Origin: Aureibacter tunicatorum
GTDB lineage: Bacteria; Bacteroidota; Bacteroidia; Cytophagales; Cyclobacteriaceae
Direction of reading: 5' to 3'
Length of the DNA stretch: 64,000 nt
Assembly (NCBI RefSeq): GCF_036492635.1
Contig: NZ_AP025305.1
Location: 4,172,000-4,235,999, forward strand
Positions 1-11,301 of the stretch are shown here, piece by piece. Made by a program: the position numbers and the translations under genes. The stretch's first letter is position 1; each line of letters begins with the position of its first letter. The notes under the pieces were generated by a model. The model worked only from the letters and a program-made list of their open reading frames with translations, was not told where the DNA came from and made no database searches.

Positions 1-1
1 T

Positions 2-526
2 TACATTAAATTATTCTACACTTTTTTTAAGATCGGCCTATTCAGCTTTGGAGGCGGCTTGGCTATGCTTCCACTTATAGAGCATGAAATGCTCGCTAAC
101 GATTGGATGAGCACCGAGCAGTTCATGAACATAGTATCTATATCTCAAATGACCCCAGGAGCAATTTCGGTAAACTGCGCCACTTATATAGGCGTTCAAG
201 TTGGAGGAATTCCGGGAGCTATCATAGCCACAGCAGGTTTGGCTGCTCCCTCAATTATCATCATTATTGCCTTGGCAAAAATCCTTTCTAAGCTAAAGAA
301 CAATCCCCTGAAAATCGCTTTTTTCTATGGTGTCAAACCTATTACAATAGCCTTGATTTTATTTGCGGGCATTATCATTGCTCAAAATACGCTCATCATC
401 GACAAAACTCCCGACTTCATTGCCATTGCTATTACAATTGCCAGCTTCATTGTCAGCGCTAAATTCAAGGTTCATCCTTTGATAAATATCCTTGTCTGCG
501 GAATTATCGGCTTGCTGATTTTCTAA
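2..526 (+). CDS. Chromate transporter (CHR) family protein, 5' truncated by window edge
   Basis: Membrane permease of the chromate/sulfate CHR (ChrA) family. The frame is open from base 2, upstream of the first ATG at base 65, so the true start lies outside the window. The family signature FSFGGG is encoded at about 41-58 and is followed by QMTPGAISVN and a YIGVQVGG stretch, both typical of the conserved CHR half. Five hydrophobic segments follow. In single-domain (short-chain) CHR proteins FSFGGG lies close to the N-terminus, so probably only a few residues are missing, and a partner CHR gene may precede it. Substrate is inferred from the family only. Confidence 0.85.
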   Translation, partial: YIKLFYTFFKIGLFSFGGGLAMLPLIEHEMLANDWMSTEQFMNIVSISQMTPGAISVNCATYIGVQVGGIPGAIIATAGLAAPSIIIIIALAKILSKLKNNPLKIAFFYGVKPITIALILFAGIIIAQNTLIIDKTPDFIAIAITIASFIVSAKFKVHPLINILVCGIIGLLIF

Positions 527-580
527 ACCAAAGCCTATCAAACTATTAATTGATTTATAAGTTTTAGTACTGTTCGAACA

Positions 581-1297
581 ATGATTGACATGGTACTGAA
601 TAAAAAAAGCTTTTACGAATTTCTTCACAACTACAGATTTGCGTTGCTTACGCTAGCATTGATATTGAACTTCATTGTCATTCATCCTAAAGACTTGTTG
701 ACAAGCAATATTATGGTGGCTGCCGCTACTATTACATTAATGCTTGCAAGCATCAACCTTATCAATAAAAGCAAAAAAGGCTTAAGGTCCATATTGCTGA
801 TTTTCTGTTTAGCAATATTCATTTTCTTTATTTTCTTATCTCTCAAGGAAGTAGATCCTAGCGTCGAAACATCCCTTTCAAAAACCTCCTATATAATCCT
901 CTACTCTGTTCTTTTCATATTTTTCACCTTCATAGCCTTCTTGCTCTACAGAGAGATTTATCGCGCAAGCAAGATTTCAATGGAGGTTATCGTCATATCA
1001 TTTTGTGGATATTTCCTCTTCGGAACAATAGGGAGCTTTATTTTTTCACTAATTGAAATTGTGGAACCCGGATCTTTTTCGGGACTTAATGATGGATTCA
1101 ACAAATTTCAAGATATATATTTTTATAGCTTTATAACATTGACAACCATTGGATATGGAGATATTACCCCTCTCAGTCCTATGGCTAGAACATTTTCAGT
1201 GCTTCTAATCGTCTTTGGACAGTATTACATGACAGTAATTGTAGCAATACTCGTCATCAAATATACTTCAGGAAAAGAAAAAAGCATCACGGAATAA
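581..1297 (+). CDS. Two-pore-helix type potassium channel (Ion_trans_2 family)
   Basis: Integral membrane ion channel. The selectivity filter TIGYGD is at residues 189-194, preceded by a pore helix with aromatic residues and followed by a last transmembrane helix, the classic layout of bacterial K+ channels. Before it are about five hydrophobic segments (roughly residues 18-160), so the protein has more membrane spans than a minimal KcsA-like channel. No cytoplasmic RCK/TrkA domain follows; the protein ends about 20 residues after the last helix. It starts 55 bp after the chromate transporter gene. K+ selectivity is a strong family inference; gating is unknown. Confidence 0.85.
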   Translation: MIDMVLNKKSFYEFLHNYRFALLTLALILNFIVIHPKDLLTSNIMVAAATITLMLASINLINKSKKGLRSILLIFCLAIFIFFIFLSLKEVDPSVETSLSKTSYIILYSVLFIFFTFIAFLLYREIYRASKISMEVIVISFCGYFLFGTIGSFIFSLIEIVEPGSFSGLNDGFNKFQDIYFYSFITLTTIGYGDITPLSPMARTFSVLLIVFGQYYMTVIVAILVIKYTSGKEKSITE

Positions 1298-1371
1298 ATA
1301 TGCCATTTGCTTTTTATAATTTGATGATGTATTTCATATAATCCCCTTGTGAACTAATTCTTAATTTGAAG

Positions 1372-1833
1372 ATGAAAATTAATGCTGATACTGTAAAAGG
1401 CTATCTGAGTCAAGTTCCCGAAAGTCAAAAAGAGAATTTTACTTTATTATATCAAACAATTAAAAATAATATTCCTCAAGGTTTTCAAGAATGCATAAAC
1501 TACGGCATGATTGGCTTCGTAATCCCTCACTCTATTTATCCACCTGGATATCATTGCAACAATAAACTACCTCTCCCCTTTATAAATATCGGTGTGCAAA
1601 AAAACTTTATAGGGCTTTATCATATGGGATTATATGCAAATGCTGAATTATTGAAATGGTTTCAAGAAGAATACACAAAAGCACTAAACAAAAAACCTGA
1701 CATGGGTAAAAGTTGTATCCGCTTCAAAAACAACGCTCAAATTCCTATCGATATTATCGCTAAACTAAGCCAAAAAACAACTCCGGTACAATGGATTGAA
1801 ACATACGAAAGTTCACGTTCTCAAAAAAAGTAA
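1372..1833 (+). CDS. DUF1801 (YdhG/YobT-like) domain protein
   Basis: Small cytoplasmic protein of the DUF1801 family, known structurally but without an established reaction. The family features are a helical start (about residues 5-35), the NYGMIGF segment near residue 45, a central PLPFINIGVQKNFIGLYHMGLY strand region and the conserved GKSCIRFK motif near residue 105. I prefer the ATG at 1372 over the in-frame TTG at 1366. It stands alone between the channel and the toxin-like gene, with no overlap on either side. Function unknown; related proteins are sometimes annotated as iron-chaperone-like, which the sequence does not show. Confidence 0.75.
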   Translation: MKINADTVKGYLSQVPESQKENFTLLYQTIKNNIPQGFQECINYGMIGFVIPHSIYPPGYHCNNKLPLPFINIGVQKNFIGLYHMGLYANAELLKWFQEEYTKALNKKPDMGKSCIRFKNNAQIPIDIIAKLSQKTTPVQWIETYESSRSQKK

Positions 1834-1895
1834 GCAAACGTCAATTAACATTTAATCCATGTAAAAGTTGAAACTGTATCACTGACGACCTTCAT

Positions 1896-3794
1896 TTGTC
1901 AACTTCGTTCGAATATAAAGACACATTTAAAACTAAAGGAAAAAGCTCTATTAGAAAAGGGCAATTTAAACAACCGCCGATTCAGCTGTACCACAAAGTT
2001 GAACCTGAAAATTACTACCCCATTGGAAAACAATTTTCATTTGAAAGAATTATCAGCAAACGCAAACGAAAACTCGACTTTCCTTACCTAGAAAAAGACA
2101 CATATAAGCTAGCTGACTCTAAAACGCTAGAATGCGTCAGAGAAACCAAAGCATTTAATAACCATCAGCATACTACACCATTAATTAAAGAACCATTGCC
2201 CTTTGCATTGCCGACTCTAAAAGTAGCTCAAAAAGGCGATTTGGCCATTGAAGCTGATCGACCAAAAGCAAGAAGCTTTTTCTCAAGTCCACAACAAGTA
2301 GAAAACAGCAATACTAAATTAGGAAAGATAAATTCCCCTGTCAGACTTCATTTAGATAGAGAAAACCCTTTAGCTGTTCCAGATCAATATGGCACTCTTA
2401 ATGTAACATTCCCAACAACAGTTGAATTTTATCAACTTGACAAAGATATGACTGAAGTCTCAGACTGTGCCCAATATGCAAAAATGATCATGGGACAATT
2501 ATCTAAAAATATAATCACAGTTGTAATGGGGAGACCAAGTAAAGAAGATGGACTTGAATGTGTTTTATCAAAAGAAGAATCTCTCACCAATTTAGTATTT
2601 AAATGCTTTGAAGCTATGAGACACCCATCAGAGCTTACAGCAAAAGAGTTTTCAAGAAATTTTCATCTCAAAAAAACATATTCAAACCATACGAGACTGA
2701 ATCCAGCAGAAAGCGATCAAAGATGTCTTTTGCTAGGAGTTGATCGACATGCAATTCCCGAAGTGGGTGAAGCGCTTAGGACAATGCCCTATATCATGTC
2801 ACAAAGCAATCCTAACGGTTTCACCAGTATTGAAAGCTATAAAGAAGAATACAAAAGAGCTCAATCTCAAAAAGCTGCCTCTCAACAAGAGAGCTCTCCT
2901 ATAACTTGGAACATGCACAATGCTGCCGTTATTGCAAGAAGTGGGAACGACTACATTTGCATGGAGAATGAAAACCAAGTTTACCTAAGAACACGACAAT
3001 TCAGGAATGCTTTCGAAAGCATGATGGCTTCTTCATTGAGTTTTGAAACATCTTTTTTTGAATTCATTCGATCAAAAAGCGACAGGTTTCCAAGTTCTAT
3101 ATATAAAAGAGCAATAGAGTTTGAAGAATTCATCAGACACTTTCAGCAAGTATCATCCATGGAGAAAGAATTGCAAGCTCAATCCATGGAGTTATTGCGT
3201 GAACATATTTCATTGTTAAAATCTCCTCAAACAGCAATGTATTTTTTCAGAATGTTTGGTACTGAAACGGGTCAAAGTTTTCACGAAGTAAACTCAACTC
3301 ATATTTCAAAAGGAGCCCATACTCTAAGAATATCATGCAATCCAAAAGATACACTTCAAAGTCTTAAGTGCATCCTTTCGGAAATAATGGAACATAACCT
3401 GAATCTACTTCCTATTTCCTCCAGTATTCCTCAAGTCGACGATTGCTTTCAAGGGCTAAATATCTACTATCCCTTGCTCTGCGAGAGACTAGAGAGGCAA
3501 TTAAACGATGAAAGTAGCATAGAAACAATATTAGAAATGATTCGTCTGCACAATACACAGCTTAAACTATTCAAATCAAATTTAGCAAGTCAATCCTTCA
3601 ATACGTTTATGCGAATATATGGACTTGAAACGTATGAGCATGATTCAGATTATATTTTACCACTATTCAGTGAGCTTTATGATTTGGAAGACTTAATGTC
3701 CGATAAAGAGTCAAATGCTGACCGAAGGGAAATGATCGACATCCTTTTAAAAGTCATCAAACTAAGCAAGTGTCATTGTCCCATGTTAGAATAG
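1896..3794 (+). CDS. Large papain-like toxin/effector candidate
   Basis: A 632-residue protein with no signal peptide. The N-terminus is Lys/Ser-rich and contains PPIQ at residues 27-30; similarly placed Q motifs occur in three other large proteins of this window. A possible papain/NlpC-like core is seen: DCAQYA (Cys191), a GVDRH..PEVGEA segment (about 281-293), then WNMHNAAVIARSGNDYICMEN with His341 and an E/N pair at 357-358. That Cys-His-Asn/Glu order fits a cysteine protease or transglutaminase-like fold. The last 250 residues are helical and unrecognised. The only usable start is TTG at 1896. It converges on the permease gene with a 4-bp gap. The toxin role is inference. Confidence 0.6.
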   Translation: MSTSFEYKDTFKTKGKSSIRKGQFKQPPIQLYHKVEPENYYPIGKQFSFERIISKRKRKLDFPYLEKDTYKLADSKTLECVRETKAFNNHQHTTPLIKEPLPFALPTLKVAQKGDLAIEADRPKARSFFSSPQQVENSNTKLGKINSPVRLHLDRENPLAVPDQYGTLNVTFPTTVEFYQLDKDMTEVSDCAQYAKMIMGQLSKNIITVVMGRPSKEDGLECVLSKEESLTNLVFKCFEAMRHPSELTAKEFSRNFHLKKTYSNHTRLNPAESDQRCLLLGVDRHAIPEVGEALRTMPYIMSQSNPNGFTSIESYKEEYKRAQSQKAASQQESSPITWNMHNAAVIARSGNDYICMENENQVYLRTRQFRNAFESMMASSLSFETSFFEFIRSKSDRFPSSIYKRAIEFEEFIRHFQQVSSMEKELQAQSMELLREHISLLKSPQTAMYFFRMFGTETGQSFHEVNSTHISKGAHTLRISCNPKDTLQSLKCILSEIMEHNLNLLPISSSIPQVDDCFQGLNIYYPLLCERLERQLNDESSIETILEMIRLHNTQLKLFKSNLASQSFNTFMRIYGLETYEHDSDYILPLFSELYDLEDLMSDKESNADRREMIDILLKVIKLSKCHCPMLE

Positions 3795-3798
3795 CTTA

Positions 3799-5052
3799 TT
3801 ATAAAAACATGGATGTTATATAAATCCAAAATAATAAAATAGAAAATGACGCTAAAGTAACTGGTATACCATACCTCAAAAATTCTCTAAAAGTGATGTT
3901 GACTTTGAGCTTCTTTGCTTCGTTAGCAACAATTATATTAGCTACGCTGCTAGTCAAAAACAAATTGCCGCTAAATGCATTTGACAAGGCTATCACATAG
4001 CCTGAAAGAACCTGCTTTATTTCGATAATTTGCAAGATCAAAATAAACCCTGCGGCATTATTCATAAAGTTACCTAGAACTCCTGTAAACAATGAAGTTA
4101 TCCAAGGCTTCTCCAATATCACTCCTTTTCCTTCAAACCAACTATACACCTGTTCCGGAAAATGTGTTTTCTGCAAAGCAGCCATCAAAATAAATAGGCC
4201 GGAAAACAGGATCAACAATTGCCAGTTAACTCCATTGAGTATCTTTTTGCTCTTAATATCCTGGTTCAACAATATCAAACCAGAAGCTACCAATGCGCTC
4301 AAATATCGAGGCAAACCAAAAAGAAAAGCCAAGACTAACAAAAAAACAATCACAGCTCCTTTTATGCTTTGTTTTTTGTTGAAAGGAATCTTTTGAACTT
4401 CACTTTTCTTGAGTAAATGTGTTTTACGTCTTACTGTACTATGCTTATGCAAATACTTGACAATCAACACGCATGAAATCAACGATAAAAATACCGGTAA
4501 AAAAGCCCATAAACTATACCTTGCAAAGCTTAAGTGAGCGACCTCGCCAATAACAACACTTTGAGCATTACCGATCAATGTCAACCCACATCCTATATTA
4601 CTTGCCAAGGCAAGAGCTATTAAATAAGGTATTGGCTCCTTCTTTTTCGAAATCAAAGCCATAGTCAATATAGGCGTAAAAGCGATACACACTATATCAT
4701 TATTGATCAATGCTGAAAAAATCCCCGTCGAAAGTATTAAAAGCGGAATGAAATGAGATGGCTTTCTTATATGAAATGAAATTCTCTTCGCCAAAAAATG
4801 ATAAAAACCTGACAACTCCAAATGCGAAGATATCGTCATCAAGCCAAACAATATAATCAGCGACGGAAAATTAATGGATTTGATAGCTTCCTGCAATGTC
4901 AATGCGCCAGTTGCCAATAACACGATCGCACCCAACAAAGCAATACCCGACCTGTCAAGTTTTAATTTGCCAAACTTGCCTGCTGCCAATCCGATATACA
5001 CCACAATGACAACTATATATATGATCGCATTATGCCAATATTCTAACTCCAC
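3799..5052 (-). CDS. ArsB/NhaD/SLC13-type ion permease
   Basis: Polytopic membrane protein of 417 residues, with about ten to twelve hydrophobic spans arranged as two similar halves, as expected for the ion-transporter (IT) superfamily. The helix-breaking motifs are visible: ALINNDIVCIAFTPI near residue 115 and the N-rich GNFMNNAAGF near residue 330. These match ArsB/NhaD/CitMHS proteins, which move arsenite, Na+/H+ or carboxylates; the sequence alone does not decide which. No arsenic genes lie nearby. The polar loop between the halves is near residues 205-230. It is probably monocistronic, converging with the toxin candidate. Confidence 0.75.
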   Translation of the reverse strand: MELEYWHNAIIYIVVIVVYIGLAAGKFGKLKLDRSGIALLGAIVLLATGALTLQEAIKSINFPSLIILFGLMTISSHLELSGFYHFLAKRISFHIRKPSHFIPLLILSTGIFSALINNDIVCIAFTPILTMALISKKKEPIPYLIALALASNIGCGLTLIGNAQSVVIGEVAHLSFARYSLWAFLPVFLSLISCVLIVKYLHKHSTVRRKTHLLKKSEVQKIPFNKKQSIKGAVIVFLLVLAFLFGLPRYLSALVASGLILLNQDIKSKKILNGVNWQLLILFSGLFILMAALQKTHFPEQVYSWFEGKGVILEKPWITSLFTGVLGNFMNNAAGFILILQIIEIKQVLSGYVIALSNAFSGNLFLTSSVANIIVANEAKKLKVNITFREFLRYGIPVTLASFSILLFWIYITSMFL

Positions 5053-5117
5053 TCATATAGAAAGCTTTATAAAAAAAAATGTTCAGAACTTTAACTTATC
5101 CTGAACACTAAATACGA

Positions 5118-5948
5118 TCAATTTAAAGATAATTCTGACAAAATTGGCTTCTCTTTCTTTGTATAAGTTTCTCTGTCAGCTGGAAATTCCTCATGGTGAA
5201 CATCATTTACGAATTGATTAAGCGCATTGACAAATAAGCCAGCTCCATCCAAATACTTCCTCACAAATTTGGGTTTGAAATCTGTGCTCAATCCAAGCAT
5301 ATCCTGCAATACCAAAGCCTGCCCGTCAACATCTTTGCCAGCTCCAACGCCTATCGTTGGTATTAATACTTGGCTTGTGACTCTTTGTGCTACTTGCGGA
5401 GGAACAGCTTCTATGACTATGGAAAAACAGCCTAGCTTTTCAAACAGCTTCCCTTCTTCCACTATTTTATCTGCATCTATTTCCAGCTTACCTTGTACCT
5501 TGAACCCTCCGACAGAATGGTGATGAGAAGGCTTCAATCCAATATGCCCAACTACTGGAATTCCTGATTCTACTAGATGATTGATAATCGCTTCATTTCC
5601 AAAAGCCCCTTCGATTTTAATCGCCTGAGCTCCAGCCTTGATCAACTTCTCAGCTGTTTCTGTCGCATAATAAATGCCCTTGCGGCAAGCCATATATGGG
5701 AAAGATGCGATAATAAACTTGTCTCCCACACCTTTTTTCACGGCTTCTGTATGTGCTACCATTTGATCAATGCTAGTAGACAAGGTATTTTCATGTCCAT
5801 GCATCACCATGCTTGAACAGTCACCTACGAGTACAGCATCAACGTTGGTCATTGATATAATCCTAGCACTCCAATAATCATATGAAGTGACTACAACCAA
5901 TTTTTTACCTTGGCTTTTAAGTTTTCTGAAATTTCTAATTAATGACAT
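5118..5948 (-). CDS. panB: 3-methyl-2-oxobutanoate hydroxymethyltransferase
   Basis: First committed enzyme of pantothenate/CoA synthesis: transfers a hydroxymethyl group from methylene-tetrahydrofolate to alpha-ketoisovalerate to give ketopantoate. At 276 residues it has the usual length. The family motifs are in order: VVTSYDYWSARI at residues 19-30, VLVGDCSSMVMHG with the metal-binding Asp near 43, the KIEG substrate lysine region near 113, GHIGLKPSHHHS near 136 and PTIGVGAG near 197. Met1 is an ATG preceded by AT-rich sequence. No panC or panD lies beside it. Assignment is secure. Confidence 0.97.
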   Translation of the reverse strand: MSLIRNFRKLKSQGKKLVVVTSYDYWSARIISMTNVDAVLVGDCSSMVMHGHENTLSTSIDQMVAHTEAVKKGVGDKFIIASFPYMACRKGIYYATETAEKLIKAGAQAIKIEGAFGNEAIINHLVESGIPVVGHIGLKPSHHHSVGGFKVQGKLEIDADKIVEEGKLFEKLGCFSIVIEAVPPQVAQRVTSQVLIPTIGVGAGKDVDGQALVLQDMLGLSTDFKPKFVRKYLDGAGLFVNALNQFVNDVHHEEFPADRETYTKKEKPILSELSLN

Positions 5949-6343
5949 GTGCAGTATTGTTTTCTCTAAAAAATTAAAGGCCTATTTAACTCATTGAATA
6001 TATGGCCCGGAATAAAAAGCTATTATTGTACTATAATAATTTAATTTATCGCAAAATCTATGCCCTCTAAGAATTCAAGCCATGCTATTTGACTTGATAT
6101 GTTACATAAGAAATAAATATGTTCTTTTTCTTCTTCAGAGAAAAATGGAGGCAAAAAATGGTTATGAAGCGATACTTTAAGAAAAAAAAATAGGATCGTT
6201 AAGAGATTATTACCAAAACGAGCCTATATTATACAACTATAAATTTCCCAACAAAAGCATGAAATCGTCAACTTCATTTCATTTCATTACATGCTCAAGT
6301 TAGAATAAATAAACAATCGACTTAATAAAATTTCTAAAAATAC
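5949..6343. other. Non-coding stretch upstream of panB
   Basis: About 395 AT-rich bases between panB and a lipoprotein gene, both on the minus strand. It must hold the panB promoter and the end of the lipoprotein transcript. No ORF of useful length, clear hairpin terminator or repeat was seen. Several A-runs (near 6180) are the only notable feature. Confidence 0.5.
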
Positions 6344-6865
6344 TCATTCTGGTCTTTTGATAAACCCTTCATAGGACAAAGGTTCGATATCTCCTATTGT
6401 GTAAACACCTCCATGAAAACCCGGCTCGTAAAGAGCTTCTCCTTTAGGATGATCGTTTGGATGCGTTTGCCATTGCACTGATATTGCGTCGAAATTATAC
6501 ATAATCATAATCTCTTCAGCAATTGCTTTTGAAAGGTTCTCCCACTGATCTTCTTGCGGATGGCTTTCAGTAGGCATAATATACTTGACAGCCACTTCCC
6601 TTACTTTTCGATAATCTATAAATTTTGATTGTTCAGATTGCGTCGGAGTATATCTGTATTTGACAAAAATATTGACTCTCTGACCACCCTGTCTTTTTGT
6701 CTTTTTGTCGATAATCTGAAAAATGAAATCTTGTTTGGTTTGCTTTGATGAAGAAATTTGCTTCCCTTCAACTTCCATCTTAGCCTTATTAACCTCGCCA
6801 CATGAGCTTGCCAAGATCATCAATGAAAAAGCCAATGAATAAAATAATGTTCTTGATACCATCAT
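6344..6865 (-). CDS. Putative lipoprotein of unknown function
   Basis: A 173-residue protein with a signal sequence ending in the lipobox LASSC (residues 18-22), so probably anchored in the inner or outer membrane by Cys22. The mature part is hydrophilic, with a strand-rich centre (RVNIFVKYRY) and a conserved-looking C-terminal section HPNDHPKGEALYEPGFHGG. I recognise no domain. The gene lies downstream of atpC on the same strand but is separated from it by a clear terminator, so it is probably an independent unit. Exported location is well supported; function unknown. Confidence 0.7.
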   Translation of the reverse strand: MMVSRTLFYSLAFSLMILASSCGEVNKAKMEVEGKQISSSKQTKQDFIFQIIDKKTKRQGGQRVNIFVKYRYTPTQSEQSKFIDYRKVREVAVKYIMPTESHPQEDQWENLSKAIAEEIMIMYNFDAISVQWQTHPNDHPKGEALYEPGFHGGVYTIGDIEPLSYEGFIKRPE

Positions 6866-6905
6866 GGTTTTTTATTTTATGAAACCATGACATAAAAGTA
6901 TAGTT

Positions 6906-6934
6906 CAAAAAAAACCGCGCATAAAGCACGGTTT
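6906..6934 (-). terminator. Rho-independent terminator of atpD-atpC
   Basis: On the minus strand a hairpin with AAACCG / CGGTTT arms is followed directly by a run of eight T, 55 bases after the atpC stop codon. Confidence 0.8.
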
Positions 6935-6989
6935 CATAATATTATGAATGAGCTAAACTTGTTTGCTAGCTCATTGACTATTTTCGATA

Positions 6990-7235
6990 TTATTCGACAA
7001 TCGACTCAGCGAGTACAATTATATGATTGTCAAGCACTTCTACAACGCCACCGTCAACCATAAATTTCTTTTCGCCATCGTCCAGACTGATAATCAGGGA
7101 ACCTTTACTCAAGGCACTGACAATAGGCGCGTGATTCTTCAATATTTGAAAAGAACCTTTCGCTCCCGGCACAGTTACCGAGTTCACCTCTCCGTCAAAT
7201 GCCGTCTGATCAGGAGTTATAAGCTCTAAATGCAT
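6990..7235 (-). CDS. atpC: F1Fo ATP synthase epsilon subunit, short form
   Basis: Epsilon subunit of the ATP synthase central stalk, cytoplasmic side. The 81 residues make only the N-terminal beta-sandwich: LELITPDQTAFDGEV at the start, then VTVPGAKGSFQILKNHAPIVSAL and the GGVVEV strand. The C-terminal helical hairpin that inhibits ATP hydrolysis in longer homologues is absent, which is usual in Bacteroidota. It follows atpD by 59 bp on the same strand, forming a two-gene unit detached from the other atp genes, the usual arrangement in this phylum. Confidence 0.95.
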   Translation of the reverse strand: MHLELITPDQTAFDGEVNSVTVPGAKGSFQILKNHAPIVSALSKGSLIISLDDGEKKFMVDGGVVEVLDNHIIVLAESIVE

Positions 7236-7294
7236 ATCCTTTTATATTTTAACTTCCCTCTCCGGCAGAGCGGGGCTATAAATCTTGACTAATT

Positions 7295-9119
<1,825 letters not shown>

Positions 9120-10343
9120 TTACTCTCCCTTCAAGATTATTCTAAATGTAGTGCCTTTTCCAACTTCGCTGGACTTCAAGAATATTTTGCCTTTATGATA
9201 TTGCTCAACGATTCTCTTGACAAGAGTAAGTCCCAATCCCCATCCACGTTGCTTAGTGGAAAAGCCCGGCTTAAAAATCTGTCCCGCTTTTGTCTTAGGA
9301 ATTCCTTTGCCATTGTCAGTTACGTCTATGACAATTTTCGAATCATCTTCTTTGAAAATATTAATCTTAATTTCCCCCATGCCTGCCATGGCGTCAACCG
9401 CGTTCTTGCATAAATTTTCTATCACCCAATCAAACAAGGCCTTATTGATATTGGCTTCGATAAATTCCGGTTGAGCCTGAACGCCTATTTTAACCTTCGA
9501 TGAAATTCTTCTTTGCAAATAACTTACATTGGCTCTAATTCCAGACACTAAATCTTCTTTCTTCAAAGTCGGAACAGAACCAATACTTGAGAATCTGTTG
9601 GTAATCATCTCGAGTCGATGCGTGTCTTTCTCCAGTTCGGTGATCACCTCTGGATTATTAAAGTCAGGGTCAATCTTCAAATACTCAATCCAAGCCATCA
9701 ACGAGGACAATGGAGTTCCCAATTGGTGCGCCGTTTCTTTGGCAAGGCCAATCCAAACTCTATTTTGCTCAGATAATTTGCTATAGTGAAAAGCCAAATA
9801 CGCCAAGAAACCAAAAAAAGCGATAAAACTTAACTGAACATAAGGGTAATATTTCAACTGAGTAAGTAGAAACGAATTTTGATAATAGACATACGAGTAA
9901 TCGTACTCTACTCCATTATCATCTGTGATGACAATTTTAATCGGCTTATGCTGTTCTTTCATCAATTTGATTCTCTCTTTGAGAATCGCTTCCTTTTCCG
10001 ACTCAGTAGCGTTTGAGCGAAATGAAATATTTTTTGAATCCAAAGGCTTGCCGTAGCTGTCCGCCCAAATAATAGGCACAGAGCTATTCCTAGTGATGAT
10101 CTCTTCGGTAAGAAAGAGCAAACTTTCACCTTCGCTTACATTCATAGCATACTCCAAGGCTTTGGCGTACAATTCTATTTGCCTTTTTTCTCTTTGTTGG
10201 AGCTTTTCCACAAGTACGTCTGTGTAAATTATTGACGCTACAATTATAATCAACGAGATACCTAACGCACCCCATTTTATTTTCGAGGTGTTCGTATATA
10301 TGTCAAAACTGAGATTCTTTTTCTTGTTTTTCTTTGGCTTCAA
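9120..10343 (-). CDS. Membrane-bound sensor histidine kinase
   Basis: Two-component sensor kinase of 407 residues. A first transmembrane helix is at about residues 25-43, an extracytoplasmic sensor domain at about 44-165, a second helix at about 167-186, then the dimerisation helix with AKETAHQLGTPLSSL (phospho-accepting His206). The ATP-binding domain has the N box ENLCKNAVDAM near 313, DNGKGIP and the GWGLGLTLVKRI lid. The HQLGTP H-box variant is typical of Bacteroidota kinases. No response regulator is adjacent. The gene lies 46 bp after sdaAA on the same strand and may be co-transcribed. Signal unknown. Confidence 0.9.
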   Translation of the reverse strand: MKPKKNKKKNLSFDIYTNTSKIKWGALGISLIIIVASIIYTDVLVEKLQQREKRQIELYAKALEYAMNVSEGESLLFLTEEIITRNSSVPIIWADSYGKPLDSKNISFRSNATESEKEAILKERIKLMKEQHKPIKIVITDDNGVEYDYSYVYYQNSFLLTQLKYYPYVQLSFIAFFGFLAYLAFHYSKLSEQNRVWIGLAKETAHQLGTPLSSLMAWIEYLKIDPDFNNPEVITELEKDTHRLEMITNRFSSIGSVPTLKKEDLVSGIRANVSYLQRRISSKVKIGVQAQPEFIEANINKALFDWVIENLCKNAVDAMAGMGEIKINIFKEDDSKIVIDVTDNGKGIPKTKAGQIFKPGFSTKQRGWGLGLTLVKRIVEQYHKGKIFLKSSEVGKGTTFRIILKGE

Positions 10344-10389
10344 GGGATACTTCTTTGGTTAAGCGTAGTTTTTTGTCATATACTGTTAA

Positions 10390-11301
10390 TTATTCGTCTT
10401 CATTTTGTTCATCCTCAAGTATCTCAATATCTTGAATTAGAACTCTTTTCGAAATCTTTTTGCCTGTAAGTGTTGCAGCCAAACCGCCAAGAGCCGTTTC
10501 TTTGTATCTGCTCTCCATGCTTTCGCTTACTTCCGCCATAGCTTCAATACATTCATCTACAGGGATAACGGAACTTACATTGGAAATTGCAATCTGGGCT
10601 GAAGAAAAAGATATCGACGCAGCGCTTGCATTTCTTACAACACAAGGGACTTCCACCAACCCTGCCACAGGATCGCATACCAAGCCCAACATGCATTGGA
10701 TCGTAATGCCAACAGCATTAAATACTTGATCTATGTTTCCTCCCAAGCAATATACTATTGCTCCGGCTCCCATCGCCGCAGCACTTCCTGTTTCCGCCTG
10801 ACAGCCTCCAACGGCTCCAGCCAAAGAAGCATTATACTCAATAATCAAAGCAATTCCCGCCGCAACCAATAGTCCTTCGGCGATTTGCTCGTCTGTCAGG
10901 CTATGCTGCTCTTGCAAAGTATACATCACACCTGGTAAAATCCCAGAGGCTCCTGCAGTAGGCGCCGCCACCACTCTCCCCATGCATGAGTTTACCTCTT
11001 TTGCCGCCAAGGCTCTGGATATAAGCTTTTGGAATTCTGGAGAAAGAACTGTAATAGGATTATTGAAAACCTTTTTAGCCCCGTTGTCTATCATGCCAGA
11101 GTTGGATTTCATATCCTCCTCCAATCCTGTCTTGATAGCATCCTTCATTACAGTATAAGCATGAAGCAACCCTGAACGAACTTCATCTTCATTCCTACCC
11201 CTTTGAGTCTCTTCATACTCCAACACAGGCTTGGCAAGAGAACAATTATTCTCCTCGCAATAGGTTTTCCAACCTGCAAAATCTTTAAATAAAAAGCTCA
11301 T
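10390..11301 (-). CDS. sdaAA: L-serine dehydratase, iron-sulfur type, alpha subunit
   Basis: Alpha chain of the [4Fe-4S] L-serine ammonia-lyase, which turns L-serine into pyruvate and ammonia in the cytoplasm. The motifs are SCMGRVVAAPTAGASGILPG near residue 105, GAVGGCQAETGSAAAMGAG near 162, MLGLVCDPVAGLVEVPC near 204 and the final CxxR region, giving the cluster cysteines. The 303 residues match a separate alpha chain; the beta chain (sdaAB) is not in the window. A Glu/Asp-rich tail follows residue 290. It precedes the sensor kinase with a short gap. Confidence 0.92.
   Translation of the reverse strand: MSFLFKDFAGWKTYCEENNCSLAKPVLEYEETQRGRNEDEVRSGLLHAYTVMKDAIKTGLEEDMKSNSGMIDNGAKKVFNNPITVLSPEFQKLISRALAAKEVNSCMGRVVAAPTAGASGILPGVMYTLQEQHSLTDEQIAEGLLVAAGIALIIEYNASLAGAVGGCQAETGSAAAMGAGAIVYCLGGNIDQVFNAVGITIQCMLGLVCDPVAGLVEVPCVVRNASAASISFSSAQIAISNVSSVIPVDECIEAMAEVSESMESRYKETALGGLAATLTGKKISKRVLIQDIEILEDEQNEDE

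Noticed and set aside
6160-6193. Very short ORF with an apparent GGAGG ribosome site upstream of panB
   Set aside because: It encodes about eleven residues, mostly Lys, in an A-run; no support for expression.
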